From positions 1-64,000 of the forward strand of contig NZ_KE386602.1 in the NCBI RefSeq assembly GCF_000427885.1: a stretch of DNA of 64,000 bases. Direction: 5' to 3'. Positions within the stretch are counted from its first letter, which is position 1; each line of letters starts with the position of its first letter. Shown one piece after another: positions 44,725 through 53,812 of the stretch. Origin of the DNA: Glycomyces tenuis DSM 44171 (GTDB lineage: Bacteria; Actinomycetota; Actinomycetes; Mycobacteriales; Micromonosporaceae). A model generated the notes under the pieces. The model saw nothing but the letters and a program-made list of their open reading frames with translations, did not search any database and was not told the DNA's origin. A program made the position numbers and the translations under genes.

Positions 44725-46244
44725 TGCTCGGCCTCGCCTCGATCAGCCTGGTCCTCGCCGCCAGCATCGTCATCGGCGTGTGGGGCGTCAAGGCCGCGCG
44801 GTCCACACCGGACTTCCTGGTCGCCTCCAGGCGCATCGTCCCCGGCTGGAACGCCCTCGCCATCGCCGGCGAGTACGTCTCGGCCGCCTCCGTCCTCGGC
44901 CTCGCCGGGCTGCTCGTCAAGAACGGCGTCGGCGCCATGTGGTACGCCGTCGGCTTCACCGCCGGCTACGTCCTCGTCGCCGCCCTCGTCGCCGGTCCCA
45001 TGCGCCGCAGCGGCGCCTACACCGTCCCCGACTTCGCCGAATACCGCTTCGGCTCGCCCCGCATCAGGCGCATGTGCGGCCTCGTCGTCCTGGTCATCAT
45101 GCTGCTCTACCTCATCCCGCAGTTCAAGGCCGCGGGCGTCGTCCTCGAACTGGTCAGCGGCATCCCCTACTGGATCGGCGTCGTCGGCGCCGGACTCGTC
45201 GTCGCCTCCACCATCGCCGTCGGCGGCATGCGCTCGGCCACCTACGTCCAGGCCTTCCACTACCTGCTCAAGCTCGCGTTCATCGCCGGGCCCGCCCTCG
45301 TCCTGATCTTCCTGGCCGGGCCCGAGCGCCGCGAGGCCGCGATCGACCCCCTCGAAGTCGACGACGAGTGGATGCGCCCCATGCTCGACCTGGGCGACTC
45401 CGGCCAGCCCGTCCTCGCCACCGTCTCCGTCCTCGTCGCCACCACCCTGGGCGCCATGGGGCTGCCGCACGTCGTCATGCGCTTCCACACCGTCGCCGGG
45501 GCCCGCGCCGCCCGCCGCGTCGCCGTCAGCGTCATCGTCCTGCTCAGCGCCTTCTACCTCTTCCCGGTCGTCTACGGGCTCCTCGGCCGCGTCGTCACGC
45601 CCAGCCCCTCCGAGACCGACGTCGTGCCGGTCCTCGTGCCCGGCGAGATCGCCCCCGGCGCCGTCGGCGCCGTCCTCACCGCGCTGGTCGCCGCCGGCGC
45701 CTTCGCGGCATTCCTCTCCACCTCGTCCGGGCTCCTCCTCGCCCTCGCCGGGGGCCTGTCGCACGACCTGTTCGGCGGCTCCCTGCCCCGGCTGCGACTC
45801 GGCGTGGCCGTCGGCACCGGCCTGGCCGTCGCCCTGGCGCTCCCGGCCGCCGGCGTCGACATCAACGTCCTGGTCGGCTGGGCCTTCGCGGTGGCGGCCT
45901 CCACGTTCTGCCCGCTGCTGGCCCTCGGCATCTGGTGGCGCGGCCTGACCGCCACCGGCGCCACCGTCGGCCTCCTCATCGGCGCGGGTTCCTCCACCGG
46001 CGCGGCCATGACCTCGGTGCTCATCGACATCGAACCCGGCGTCGTCTCGATCCTGCTGGCGCAGCCGGCGCTGTGGACGGTCCCGCTGGCGTTCGCCGCG
46101 ATGATCCTCGCCTCGCGGCCCTCGTCCGTCCCCGAATGGGCCGACGAGGCGGTGCTGCGCCTCCACCTGCCCGGCCGCTACAGCGCTGAGATCCCGATCG
46201 CCCGCCCGCGGAAATCACTCGACGCCTCCGAGAAGACGAACTAG
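44724..46244 (+). CDS. second sodium:solute symporter of the SSS family
   Basis: 506 residues, about 13 helices. SSF landmarks are DFLVASRRIVPGWNALAIAGEYVSAASVLGLAG, YTVPDFAEYRFGSPRIR, VGGMRSATYVQAFHYLLK, GAMGLPHVVMRFHTVAGARAARR and FAAFLSTSSGLLLALAGGLSHDLF. It is divergent from the first symporter, so it probably has a different substrate or affinity. It belongs to the same transcription unit as the kinase, regulator and small membrane protein. Confidence 0.9.
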   Translation: MLGLASISLVLAASIVIGVWGVKAARSTPDFLVASRRIVPGWNALAIAGEYVSAASVLGLAGLLVKNGVGAMWYAVGFTAGYVLVAALVAGPMRRSGAYTVPDFAEYRFGSPRIRRMCGLVVLVIMLLYLIPQFKAAGVVLELVSGIPYWIGVVGAGLVVASTIAVGGMRSATYVQAFHYLLKLAFIAGPALVLIFLAGPERREAAIDPLEVDDEWMRPMLDLGDSGQPVLATVSVLVATTLGAMGLPHVVMRFHTVAGARAARRVAVSVIVLLSAFYLFPVVYGLLGRVVTPSPSETDVVPVLVPGEIAPGAVGAVLTALVAAGAFAAFLSTSSGLLLALAGGLSHDLFGGSLPRLRLGVAVGTGLAVALALPAAGVDINVLVGWAFAVAASTFCPLLALGIWWRGLTATGATVGLLIGAGSSTGAAMTSVLIDIEPGVVSILLAQPALWTVPLAFAAMILASRPSSVPEWADEAVLRLHLPGRYSAEIPIARPRKSLDASEKTN

Positions 46245-46475
46245 CCTGGTCGGCATGTTCGGAAGTCCACCGGTGAGCGCACCCTGCGTGTGCGCCGCGT
46301 TCTTCATTCGGCTGCGCGCAGAGGCCTAGGCCCTGCCGACGCACTGAACCCGCCCCCCGGCGTCTTCGACCGGGGCGTCTCATGACAGCTTCTCCGCTGC
46401 TCTCTTCGTGCCTTCGGCATGGGGTCCTAGGCGAATCAGCGTTCCCGATTCGACTACTCCACTCGGAGGACTCCC
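46217..46475 (+). promoter_or_regulatory. promoter and untranslated leader of the Erm-type gene
   Basis: A possible promoter reads TCGACG (46217-46222), a 17-bp spacer, then TAGCCT (46240-46245), placing the RNA start near the ATG at 46253. The leader of about 220 nt contains hairpins CCCCGG-N9-CCGGGG (46355-46375) and CGAATC-N9-GATTCG, and CGGAGG as SD for the methylase. A 13-codon GTG frame ends with TAG at 46329. In another phase the ATG at 46253 reads through FFIRLRAE with no early stop. Macrolide-inducible erm leaders use short stalling peptides, some with Arg-Leu-Arg. Which frame, if any, acts here is open. Confidence 0.5.
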
Positions 46476-47279
46476 ATGTCCCGCAACCGTTCCATACCGC
46501 GCGCCCGCGAAACGGCGACCCGCTCCAAGCGGAAGCGGCTCTCACAGAACTTCCTCACCGACGCCGGCACGGCCCGGATGGTCGTCCGATCCTCCGGCGT
46601 CACCCGCGACGACCTGGTGCTCGAACCCGGACCCGGCGACGGCGCGCTCACCCGCCACCTCGTCGGCACCGCCCGGCGGGTCCTCGCCTACGAGAAGGAC
46701 CCCCGCTACGCCGAACGCCTGCGCCGCCGCTACGCCGGCGACGACCGGATCCGCTGCCACCACGCCGACTTCCGCGACGTCACGCCACCGCGCGAGCCGT
46801 TCGCCGTCGTCGCCAACGTGCCCTACAACGTCACCACCGACATCGTGCGCTGGTGCCTGGCCGCCCGGACCCTGAGCTCGGCCACCCTCGTGACCCAGCT
46901 CGAGTTCGCCCGCAAGCACACCGGCGACTTCGGCCGCTGGACGAAACTGGCGGTCGTCGAGTGGCCGTGGACCGCCTTCGAACTGGGCCCGCGCATCGGG
47001 CGCCGCAGCTTCCACCCGGTGCCGCGGGTCGACTCGGCGCTGCTGCACCTCAAGCGGCGCCCCGAACCGCTGCTGCCGCGATCGGCCACGGGGGAGTACC
47101 GGCGGCTGGTGGAGCTGGGCTTCACCGGCGTGGGCGGCTCCCTGGCCGCCTCACTGCGGCGGGCGCACCCGGCGAGGCGGGTCGACCGGGCCTGCGCCGC
47201 GGCGGGCGTGGCCCGGGACGCGCCGGTCGGCCTCGTGCCGCCGGACCGGTGGGCCCGCCTGTTCCTGGCCCTGCACTGA
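46476..47279 (+). CDS. Erm-type 23S rRNA (adenine-N6)-methyltransferase
   Basis: 267 residues with the Erm/KsgA fold. RKRLSQNFLTD near the N-terminus is the family opener, the SAM loop is LEPGPGDGALTRHL (49-62), and the catalytic motif IV is NVPYN (114-118). GRWTKLAVVEWPWTAF and FHPVPRVDSALLHL follow, as in ErmE-like proteins and not in KsgA/RsmA, which is usually longer and has NLPYN. It methylates A2058 of 23S rRNA and lowers binding of macrolides, lincosamides and streptogramin B. The long leader suggests inducible expression. Confidence 0.9.
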   Translation: MSRNRSIPRARETATRSKRKRLSQNFLTDAGTARMVVRSSGVTRDDLVLEPGPGDGALTRHLVGTARRVLAYEKDPRYAERLRRRYAGDDRIRCHHADFRDVTPPREPFAVVANVPYNVTTDIVRWCLAARTLSSATLVTQLEFARKHTGDFGRWTKLAVVEWPWTAFELGPRIGRRSFHPVPRVDSALLHLKRRPEPLLPRSATGEYRRLVELGFTGVGGSLAASLRRAHPARRVDRACAAAGVARDAPVGLVPPDRWARLFLALH

Positions 47280-47376
47280 AACAGGCCCTCCGCCACCGAC
47301 GCGGGTGAGGGCTGCGGCGGTGGCCGGGACGCGCTACGGTGATGGCGCCGTATCCGACACCCCTTTGGAGACTGCG

Positions 47377-48462
47377 ATGACCGAGGCCATGTGGATCGAA
47401 CTGATCCGCTTCCTGCCCACGCTCGTATGGCTCGGCTTCGGCATCGCCGCCCTCATCGTCGCCCGCCGCATCCTCACCCGCGAGGCCCACCGCATGACCA
47501 GGGTCGAGACCCCGTTCGTCTCCGTGGAGCTCGCCAGGGAGGTCATCGAGCAGGCCAGCCACACCAGGGAGGGGCACCCGGACGCCGCCCAGGCGGTGCC
47601 GGTGCCCTTCCCGCCGCTGCCGCCCCTCGGCGACCGCGCCGCCGAAGGGGCGGACGAGGAGCGCCCCGGCGGCACCGGGCTCGACGGGACGGTCTACACC
47701 CGCCCGCCCGCCGAGCTCCCGCGCGGCGGCCCCGCCTCGCCCTCGGGCACCCCGGACGGCGACCGCGCCGACGAGGACCCCGCCGAGCAGGAGGTCGCCG
47801 AAGCCGAGACCGAGGCGCAGCCGGGCGGCGAGACGCCGCCCCAACCCATGTACCCGCCGATCCCTCCGCAACGGCGCTTCCCGGTCCAGAGGACCCCGTA
47901 CCCCGCCACCACCGAGCCGCCCGTGGAATCGCCCCGGACCGTCCCGATGGGCCGCCCGCCCTACCGCGCCCCGCTCCCGGACCCCGCCGCCGACACCCAG
48001 CGCGGGCTCAGGGCCGCGACCCGCCTCTCCCTCTCCACCGACCTCCTCCAGGGCGGCTCGGTCCTGTGGGTCGACGACCACCACGAGTGGAACGAGCCCC
48101 TAGTGCGGCTCTTCCGCACCGCCGGCGTCAAGGTCGACACCGTCGACTCGACCGACGAGGCCATGCACGCCATGACGATCGCGCCCTACGACCTCGTCAT
48201 CTCCGACATGCGCCGCGACAACGAGCCGGCCGGCGAGTCGGCGGGCATGGCCCTGCTCGACCGCATGGTCGGCGCGGGCATCCCGACGCCCGCGATCTTC
48301 TTCAGCGGCTCGGTCAAGGCCGCCGCCTCCCTCCACCCCCGCGCCGCCACCGCCACCGGCAGCCCCGAGGAGCTGGTGAACTACGTGATCGACATCGTCG
48401 GGCAGCGCCGCCACCAGTACGGCGACGGCAAGGCGCTCCGGCTCCCCTGGGGACACCGGTGA
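47377..48462 (+). CDS. membrane-tethered receiver-domain protein
   Basis: 361 residues, ATG with GGAG six bases upstream. An N-terminal transmembrane helix (10-29, FLPTLVWLGFGIAALIVA) is followed by a long Pro/Glu/Ala-rich linker (60-215). The C-terminal receiver-like domain has SVLWVDDHHEWNEPLVRLF with D233-D234, the phospho-acceptor D277 in LVISDM, and SGS/VKAAA in place of the usual T..K, so the Lys may be K308-310. No output domain follows. Receivers opening with VLWVDD form a distinct group whose partners are poorly known. A tethered receiver could act as a phosphate sink or a membrane switch. Confidence 0.75.
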   Translation: MTEAMWIELIRFLPTLVWLGFGIAALIVARRILTREAHRMTRVETPFVSVELAREVIEQASHTREGHPDAAQAVPVPFPPLPPLGDRAAEGADEERPGGTGLDGTVYTRPPAELPRGGPASPSGTPDGDRADEDPAEQEVAEAETEAQPGGETPPQPMYPPIPPQRRFPVQRTPYPATTEPPVESPRTVPMGRPPYRAPLPDPAADTQRGLRAATRLSLSTDLLQGGSVLWVDDHHEWNEPLVRLFRTAGVKVDTVDSTDEAMHAMTIAPYDLVISDMRRDNEPAGESAGMALLDRMVGAGIPTPAIFFSGSVKAAASLHPRAATATGSPEELVNYVIDIVGQRRHQYGDGKALRLPWGHR

Positions 48463-48534
48463 CCGCGGCCCGGAAGCCCGAGCCCACGAGCCCGCTCGCC
48501 TTCCACGAAGGACCCCCATCCGGCGGTTAAACGG

Positions 48535-48564
48535 TTGCCGCCGCGCCGCCGCCACGGCTACCGT
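48535..48564 (+). promoter_or_regulatory. leaderless-type promoter of ABC exporter pair 1
   Basis: TTGCCG (48535-48540), 18 bp, TACCGT (48559-48564), then six bases to the GTG start at 48571. Geometry and sequence match the element before pair 2 (52037-52066). The transcript should begin at or next to the start codon. Confidence 0.55.
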
Positions 48565-48570
48565 GTCCGA

Positions 48571-50277
48571 GTGACGCTCCTGCGCGCCCCCCGGCTCCCC
48601 GTCTCCGACACCGGAACCCCGCCGCGGCTCACCCCGTGGCGCCTGTTCTGGTGGCTCGCCACCCGTCGCAAGCTCCTCGCCGCCGGCGTCTGGATCTCCG
48701 CGGTCTTCTCCCTCGGCCTCGTCCCGGTCATGCCGATCTTCCTCTCCGGCGCCGTCGACGAGGGCATCGCGCGGCACGACTGGGGCGCGCTGGCCGCCTG
48801 GGTCGGCTCGCTCGTCGCCGCCGGATCCGTCGTCGCCGTCAGCATCGTCGTCCACCACCGCATGACCGTGTGGTGGCGCCAGGACGCCTCCTACCGCGCC
48901 CAGCAGCTCACCGTCGCCAAGGTCGGCCGCCTCGGCGCCCGCCTGCGCGCCCACGCCACCACCGGCGACGTCGTCAGCGTCGGCATCACCGACATGCGCG
49001 CCATCGGCCGCTCCATCGAGGCGCTCGCCCCCACCGTCGGCTGCGCCGCCGGGATCATCGCCGTCGCCGTCCTGCTGTTCGCCACCTCCGTGTCGCTGGG
49101 CCTGACGGTCTTCATCGGCGTCACCGCCGTCGCCGTCCTCACCGGGCCGCTGCTCGGGCGCCTCCAGCGCCGCTACCGCTCCTACCGCGAACACGTCGGC
49201 GCCATCACCACCCGATCCTCCGACATCGTCGCCGGGCTCCGCGTCCTGCGCGGCGTCGGCGGCGAGGACGCCTTCAACGAGTCCTACCGCCGCGACTCCC
49301 AAGACCTCAAACGCGCCGGGCTGCGCATCGCCGCCCCCGGCGCCTGGATCGACACCCTCGCCGCCGGAGCGCCCCTCATCCTGCTCGGCGCGGTCGTGTG
49401 GCAGTCGGCCCGCCTCGCCGCCGACCACCAGATCACCGTCGGCCAGATGGTCGCCGCCTACGCCTACACCGCCGCCCTGCTCCAACCGGTCGGCTGGATC
49501 ATGAGCACCGCCATGGTCCTCATGCAGGGGCACGTCGCCGCCGCGAAGATCTGCGAACTGCTCCGCCTCCCCGAACCGCCCAGGCGCACCGACACCCGCC
49601 CCGGCCCGCCCCCCGGGGCCGAGCTCGCCGACCCCGACACGGGCCTGAGCCTGCGCCCGGGCCTCACCGTCATCGCCGCCGCCGACCCCCAGTCCGCCAC
49701 CGAGATGTTCGACCGGCTCGCCGGCCTCTCGCCCGCCGACGCCGTCTTCGGCGACGTGCCGGTGTCCGACATGGACCCCGTCGAGCTGCGCCGCCGCGTC
49801 CTGGTCGCCGACCACGACGCCTACCTCTACGCCGGAACCCTCGCGACCGTGCTCGCCGGAGCCACGGGGGAGCGCCGCGTCGTCGAGGCCGTCACCGCCG
49901 CCTGCGCCGACGACGTCGTCGACGCCCTTCCCGACGGCTTGAGCACCGACCTCGGCAACCAGGCGCGCACCGTCTCCGGCGGCCAGCGCCAGCGGCTGCG
50001 CCTGGCCCGCGCCCTCGCCGCGGACGCCGAGGTGCTGCTGCTTCACGAGCCGACCTCGGCGGTCGACTCCCACACCGAATCGCGCGTCGTCGAACGAGTC
50101 GCCGCCCTCCGGGCGGGCCTGACCACCGCCGTCGCCTCCACCTCCCCGCTGTGGCTCGGCCGTGCCGACACCGTCGTCTTCGTCCAGGACGGCAAGGCCA
50201 AGGCCGCCGGCGCCCACGCCGAGCTCATGGCCGCCGAACCCGACTACCGCGCCCTCGTCGCCAGGGAGCTCACATGA
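48571..50277 (+). CDS. ABC exporter half-transporter A1, degenerate NBD without Walker A
   Basis: 568 residues from the GTG aligned with its paralogue's start (LLRAP/FLRAP). A six-helix type-I exporter membrane domain spans 15-315. The NBD has no P-loop: where GxxGxGKS should stand it reads LTVIAAADPQSATEMFDRL. The signature [14 protein letters not shown] (468-481) is perfect, the Walker B Asp is His (H492 in [11 protein letters not shown]), and the switch His is replaced (STSPLW). So this subunit gives only signature and D-loop to the one workable ATP site and depends on partner B1. The stop overlaps the B1 start (ATGA). Confidence 0.88.
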   Translation: MTLLRAPRLPVSDTGTPPRLTPWRLFWWLATRRKLLAAGVWISAVFSLGLVPVMPIFLSGAVDEGIARHDWGALAAWVGSLVAAGSVVAVSIVVHHRMTVWWRQDASYRAQQLTVAKVGRLGARLRAHATTGDVVSVGITDMRAIGRSIEALAPTVGCAAGIIAVAVLLFATSVSLGLTVFIGVTAVAVLTGPLLGRLQRRYRSYREHVGAITTRSSDIVAGLRVLRGVGGEDAFNESYRRDSQDLKRAGLRIAAPGAWIDTLAAGAPLILLGAVVWQSARLAADHQITVGQMVAAYAYTAALLQPVGWIMSTAMVLMQGHVAAAKICELLRLPEPPRRTDTRPGPPPGAELADPDTGLSLRPGLTVIAAADPQSATEMFDRLAGLSPADAVFGDVPVSDMDPVELRRRVLVADHDAYLYAGTLATVLAGATGERRVVEAVTAACADDVVDALPDGLSTDLGNQARTVSGGQRQRLRLARALAADAEVLLLHEPTSAVDSHTESRVVERVAALRAGLTTAVASTSPLWLGRADTVVFVQDGKAKAAGAHAELMAAEPDYRALVARELT

Positions 50278-52076
50278 CCACCGAACTGCCCGTCGCGGGC
50301 ACCCGCGAAGTCCGCGCCGCCTACGTGTCCCTGCTCGGTGCCGAACGCCGCCGCGTCGCCCTCAGCGTCGTCCTCCACGTCGCCGCCGCGGGCGCGGGCG
50401 CCGCCGCCCCGCTGCTCATGGGCCGCATGATCGACGGCATCGCCGCCGGGGCCACCGTCGACGACATGGACCGGCTCGCCCTCGGCATGGCCGCCGCCAT
50501 CGCCGCCGCGCTCATCCTCACCTGGGCGGCCGGCTACACCGTCGCCCAGGTCGGCGAGCTGCTGTCGGCGCGGCTGCGCGAGCGCTTCATCGCCCGCTGC
50601 CTCGACCTGCCGCCGCACCTGGCCGAGCAGGCCGGCTCGGGCGATCTGACGACCCGCTCCACCGTCGACGTCCCCGAGGCCGGGAGCCTCGTGCGCGACA
50701 CCGCCCCGTGGGCGGCCACCGCCGTCCTCACCTCCCTCGTCTACGTGATCGCCATGGCCTGGGTCAGCCCGGTCCTGGCCCTGTGCATCCTGCTCGCCGC
50801 GCCCCCGATCGCCGTCGGCGCCCGCTGGTACCTCAAGCGCGCCCGCGACGGCTACCTGACCGAGCGCCGCGCCGAGTCCGGCATGGGCGACGCCCTGGCC
50901 GCGACCGCCGACGGCGCCCGCACCGCCGAGCTGCACGGGCTCGAGCCGCGGCGCCGCCGCGCCACCGACGGCGCCGTCTCCCGCCACTGGAAGGCCACCC
51001 GGTACACGCTCTACCTGCGCAGCATGTACTTCCTGACCCTCGAAAGCTCCTATGTGCTGCCCACCGCCGGGGTCCTCGTGCTCGGCGCGGCCATGTACTT
51101 CGGCGACGCGATCACCATCGGCGCGGTCTCCTCCTGCGCGGTCCTGTCCCGCCAGGCGATCGCCCCGCTCAACAACCTGCTGATGATGGTCGAACGCGTC
51201 CAGCGCGGCTTCGCCTCGCTCGCCCGCGTCGAAGGCGTCGGCCAGGGCCTCGGCGACGAGTCCCCCGGCGCCGCGGCCGAACCGCTCGGCGGCGACGTCG
51301 CCCTGCGCGACGTCCGCTTCGCCTACCCGAGCGGCGGCGACGTCCTCCACGGCGTCAGCCTCGCCGTGCCGGCCGGCGAACGCCTCGCCGTCGTCGGCCC
51401 CTCCGGCGCGGGCAAGTCCACGCTCGCGCGGCTCATCGCCGGCATCGACCCGCCCCGCGCCGGGACGGTCGAACTCGGCGGCGCCGACATCGCCGCCATG
51501 CCCCTGGACCGCCGCCGCGGCCACGTCACGCTCGTCACCCAAGAGCACCACGTGTTCACCGCGACCCTCCGCGAGAACCTCGCCCTCGCCAAGCCCGGCG
51601 CCACCGACGCCGAACTCGAATCGGCCCTCGCCGCCGTCGGCGCCCACTGGGCCCTGGCCCTGCCCGAAGGGCTCGAGACACCGCTCGGAGGCACCGCCGA
51701 CGCCCTCGACGCCGCCTCGGCCCAGCAGATCGCGCTCGCCCGCATCATCCTCGCCGACCCCGAGGTCGTCATCCTCGACGAGGCCACCGCCATGCTCGAC
51801 CCGCGCGCCGCCCGCGACACCGAACGCGCGCTCGCCGCCGTCCTCGACGGCCGCACTGTGATAGGCATCGCCCACCGGCTCCACACCGCGCACGACGCCG
51901 ACCGCATCGCCGTCGTCGACGACGGCCGCGTCACCGAGCTCGGCAGCCACGATGAGCTGCTCGCACGCGACGGCACCTACGCCCGGCTCTGGAAGGGATG
52001 GAACGGCACCGCCGACTCCGACCGCGGCTTAATCGTTTGCCCGATGTCGGAGGGCTACTTTACGGTCGTCAAGTGA
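50274..52076 (+). CDS. ABC exporter half-transporter B1, intact Walker motifs, degenerate signature
   Basis: 600 residues. The membrane domain is about 20-320 and the NBD about 345-590. Walker [10 protein letters not shown] (375-383), Q-loop VTQEHHVF, Walker [14 protein letters not shown] and H-loop [12 protein letters not shown] are intact. The signature LSGGQ is replaced by LDAASAQQ (478-485). It complements A1: Walker motifs from B1 and signature from A1 form one active site. The last 20 codons run through the promoter of the next pair, include a rare TTA codon, and end in GTGA overlapping its start. Confidence 0.9.
   Translation: MTTELPVAGTREVRAAYVSLLGAERRRVALSVVLHVAAAGAGAAAPLLMGRMIDGIAAGATVDDMDRLALGMAAAIAAALILTWAAGYTVAQVGELLSARLRERFIARCLDLPPHLAEQAGSGDLTTRSTVDVPEAGSLVRDTAPWAATAVLTSLVYVIAMAWVSPVLALCILLAAPPIAVGARWYLKRARDGYLTERRAESGMGDALAATADGARTAELHGLEPRRRRATDGAVSRHWKATRYTLYLRSMYFLTLESSYVLPTAGVLVLGAAMYFGDAITIGAVSSCAVLSRQAIAPLNNLLMMVERVQRGFASLARVEGVGQGLGDESPGAAAEPLGGDVALRDVRFAYPSGGDVLHGVSLAVPAGERLAVVGPSGAGKSTLARLIAGIDPPRAGTVELGGADIAAMPLDRRRGHVTLVTQEHHVFTATLRENLALAKPGATDAELESALAAVGAHWALALPEGLETPLGGTADALDAASAQQIALARIILADPEVVILDEATAMLDPRAARDTERALAAVLDGRTVIGIAHRLHTAHDADRIAVVDDGRVTELGSHDELLARDGTYARLWKGWNGTADSDRGLIVCPMSEGYFTVVK
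52037..52066 (+). promoter_or_regulatory. internal leaderless-type promoter of ABC exporter pair 2
   Basis: TTGCCC (52037-52042), 18 bp, TACGGT (52061-52066), six bases, then GTG at 52073: the same design as before pair 1. It lies inside the 3' end of the B1 gene. A shared GGCTTAA/GGTTAAA block precedes both -35 boxes. Confidence 0.55.
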
Positions 52077-53812
52077 GGTTCCTCCGCGCTCCCGAACTGC
52101 CGCTGGACGACCCCGTCGCGCCCGACGGCCGGTCGGGCACCGGTGCACCCGCACCGCCCACCACGCCGTGGAAGTTCCTGCTCTGGCTGGCCACCCGCCG
52201 CAAGAGACTCGCGGCCGCCGCCCTGATCACCTCCGGCATCGCCCTCGGCGGCCTGCCGGTCCTGCCCTACTTCCTGACCGGCGCGGTCGACCACGGCCTC
52301 GCCCAACGGGACTGGAGCGCGCTCACCCTCTGGAGCCTCGGCCTGGTCCTCGCCGGCTTCGCCAGCGCCGCCATGATCGTCTGGTCCCACCGCCTGACCG
52401 TCTACTGGCGCATGGACGCCGCCTACCGGACCCTCCAGCTCTCCACCCGCAAGGTCAACCGCCTCGGCGGCGGCCTGCGCCGCCAGGTCACCACCGGCCA
52501 GGTCGTCAGCGTCGGCGCCACCGACCTGCGCCGCATCGCCGAGGCCGTCGACGGCCTCTCCCCGGCGTTCGGCTGCCTCGTCGGCCTGATCACCGTCGGC
52601 GTCCTGCTGTTCAACACCTCCGTCTCGCTGGGCCTGACCATCTTCATCGGCGTGTTCCTCGTCGGCCTGATCACCGGGCCGGTGCTCAGCCGCCTCCAGA
52701 AGCGCCAGCAGGCCTACCGCGACCGCATCGGCGACATCACCGACCGCGCCTCCGACATCGTCGCCGGGCTCCGCGTCCTGCGCGGCATCGGCGGCGAGCG
52801 CCGCTTCAGCGACTCCTACCGCCGCGATTCCGCGCGGCTGCGCGGGGCCGGCTACCGCGTCGCCCCACCCATGGCCTGGCTCAACGCCCTCGGCGAAGGC
52901 ACCCCCGCGATCCTCCTCGGCGTCGTCGTGTGGCTGTCGGGCCGCCTGGTCGCCGCCGAGGAGATCACCGTCGGCCAGATGGTCGCCGCCTACGGCTACA
53001 CCGGTGCGCTGCTGCTGCCCGTCCACTGGCTCATCGGCACCTCCTACCGCATCATCGAGGGCCGCGTCGCCAGCGGCAAGATCTGCGCCCTGCTCAACGT
53101 GCCCGAACGGGACGCCGTCGCCGAGCCGCGGCCCGGCCCGCACACCGGTGCCGCGCTGCGGGACCCCGAGTCCGGCCTGACCGTCGAAGGCGGCGAGCTG
53201 CTCGCCGTCGCCTCCGCCGACGCCGACCGCGTCGCCGAGGTCTTCGACCGCTTCGCCGCCTACACCGACGGCGAGGCCGACTTCGGGGCCGTGCCGGTGT
53301 CCCGGATGGACCGCGACGAGCTGCGCCGTCGCGTCCTGGTCGCCGACCACGACGCCTACCTGTTCGCCGGGACCCTCGCCGAGGTCATCGCCGGGCGCGA
53401 GGGCGCGGACCGCGTCCGGGCGGCCGTCGAGGCCGCCAGCGCCGCCGACGTCGTCGACTCCCTGCCCGAAGGGCTCGACACCGAAGTGGACAACCAGGTC
53501 CGCACCCTCTCCGGCGGCCAGCGCCAGCGGCTGCGCCTGGCCCGCGCCCTCGCCGCCGACCCCGAGGTGCTGCTGCTCCACGAGCCGACCTCGGCGGTCG
53601 ACTCCCACACCGAGTCCCGCATCGTCGAGCGCGTCGCCGCCGCCCGCGCAGGGAAGGCCACCGCCGTGGCCACCACCTCGCCGCTGTGGCTCGGCCGCGC
53701 CGACAAGGTCGCGTTCGTCCGCGACGGCAAGGTGGTCGCCGCCGGCCCGCACCTGGAGCTGTTCGAGAACCGGCCCGACTACCGCGCCCTCGTCACCAGG
53801 GAGGCCGAATGA
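52073..53812 (+). CDS. ABC exporter half-transporter A2, paralogue of A1
   Basis: 579 residues. It follows A1 throughout: [11 protein letters not shown] start, [15 protein letters not shown], a six-helix domain, and [16 protein letters not shown] in the coupling region. The NBD again lacks Walker A ([21 protein letters not shown]), keeps [15 protein letters not shown] (479 onward), has His for Walker B Asp (H503, [11 protein letters not shown]) and lacks the switch His. The same losses in both copies show that the degenerate state is inherited and under selection, not decay. Confidence 0.88.
   Translation: MRFLRAPELPLDDPVAPDGRSGTGAPAPPTTPWKFLLWLATRRKRLAAAALITSGIALGGLPVLPYFLTGAVDHGLAQRDWSALTLWSLGLVLAGFASAAMIVWSHRLTVYWRMDAAYRTLQLSTRKVNRLGGGLRRQVTTGQVVSVGATDLRRIAEAVDGLSPAFGCLVGLITVGVLLFNTSVSLGLTIFIGVFLVGLITGPVLSRLQKRQQAYRDRIGDITDRASDIVAGLRVLRGIGGERRFSDSYRRDSARLRGAGYRVAPPMAWLNALGEGTPAILLGVVVWLSGRLVAAEEITVGQMVAAYGYTGALLLPVHWLIGTSYRIIEGRVASGKICALLNVPERDAVAEPRPGPHTGAALRDPESGLTVEGGELLAVASADADRVAEVFDRFAAYTDGEADFGAVPVSRMDRDELRRRVLVADHDAYLFAGTLAEVIAGREGADRVRAAVEAASAADVVDSLPEGLDTEVDNQVRTLSGGQRQRLRLARALAADPEVLLLHEPTSAVDSHTESRIVERVAAARAGKATAVATTSPLWLGRADKVAFVRDGKVVAAGPHLELFENRPDYRALVTREAE

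Noticed and set aside
46253-46329. Simple 24-residue leader peptide ending in RLRAEA-stop before the Erm gene
   Set aside because: On careful counting the frame reads RLRAERPRP and does not stop at that TAG, which belongs to another phase. The leader idea was kept only as an open hypothesis.
46476-47279. KsgA/RsmA 16S rRNA dimethylase instead of Erm
   Set aside because: The RLSQNFLTD opener fits both, but the downstream motifs (RWTKLAVVEWPW), the short length and the accessory location favour Erm. RsmA is normally next to ispE or metG.
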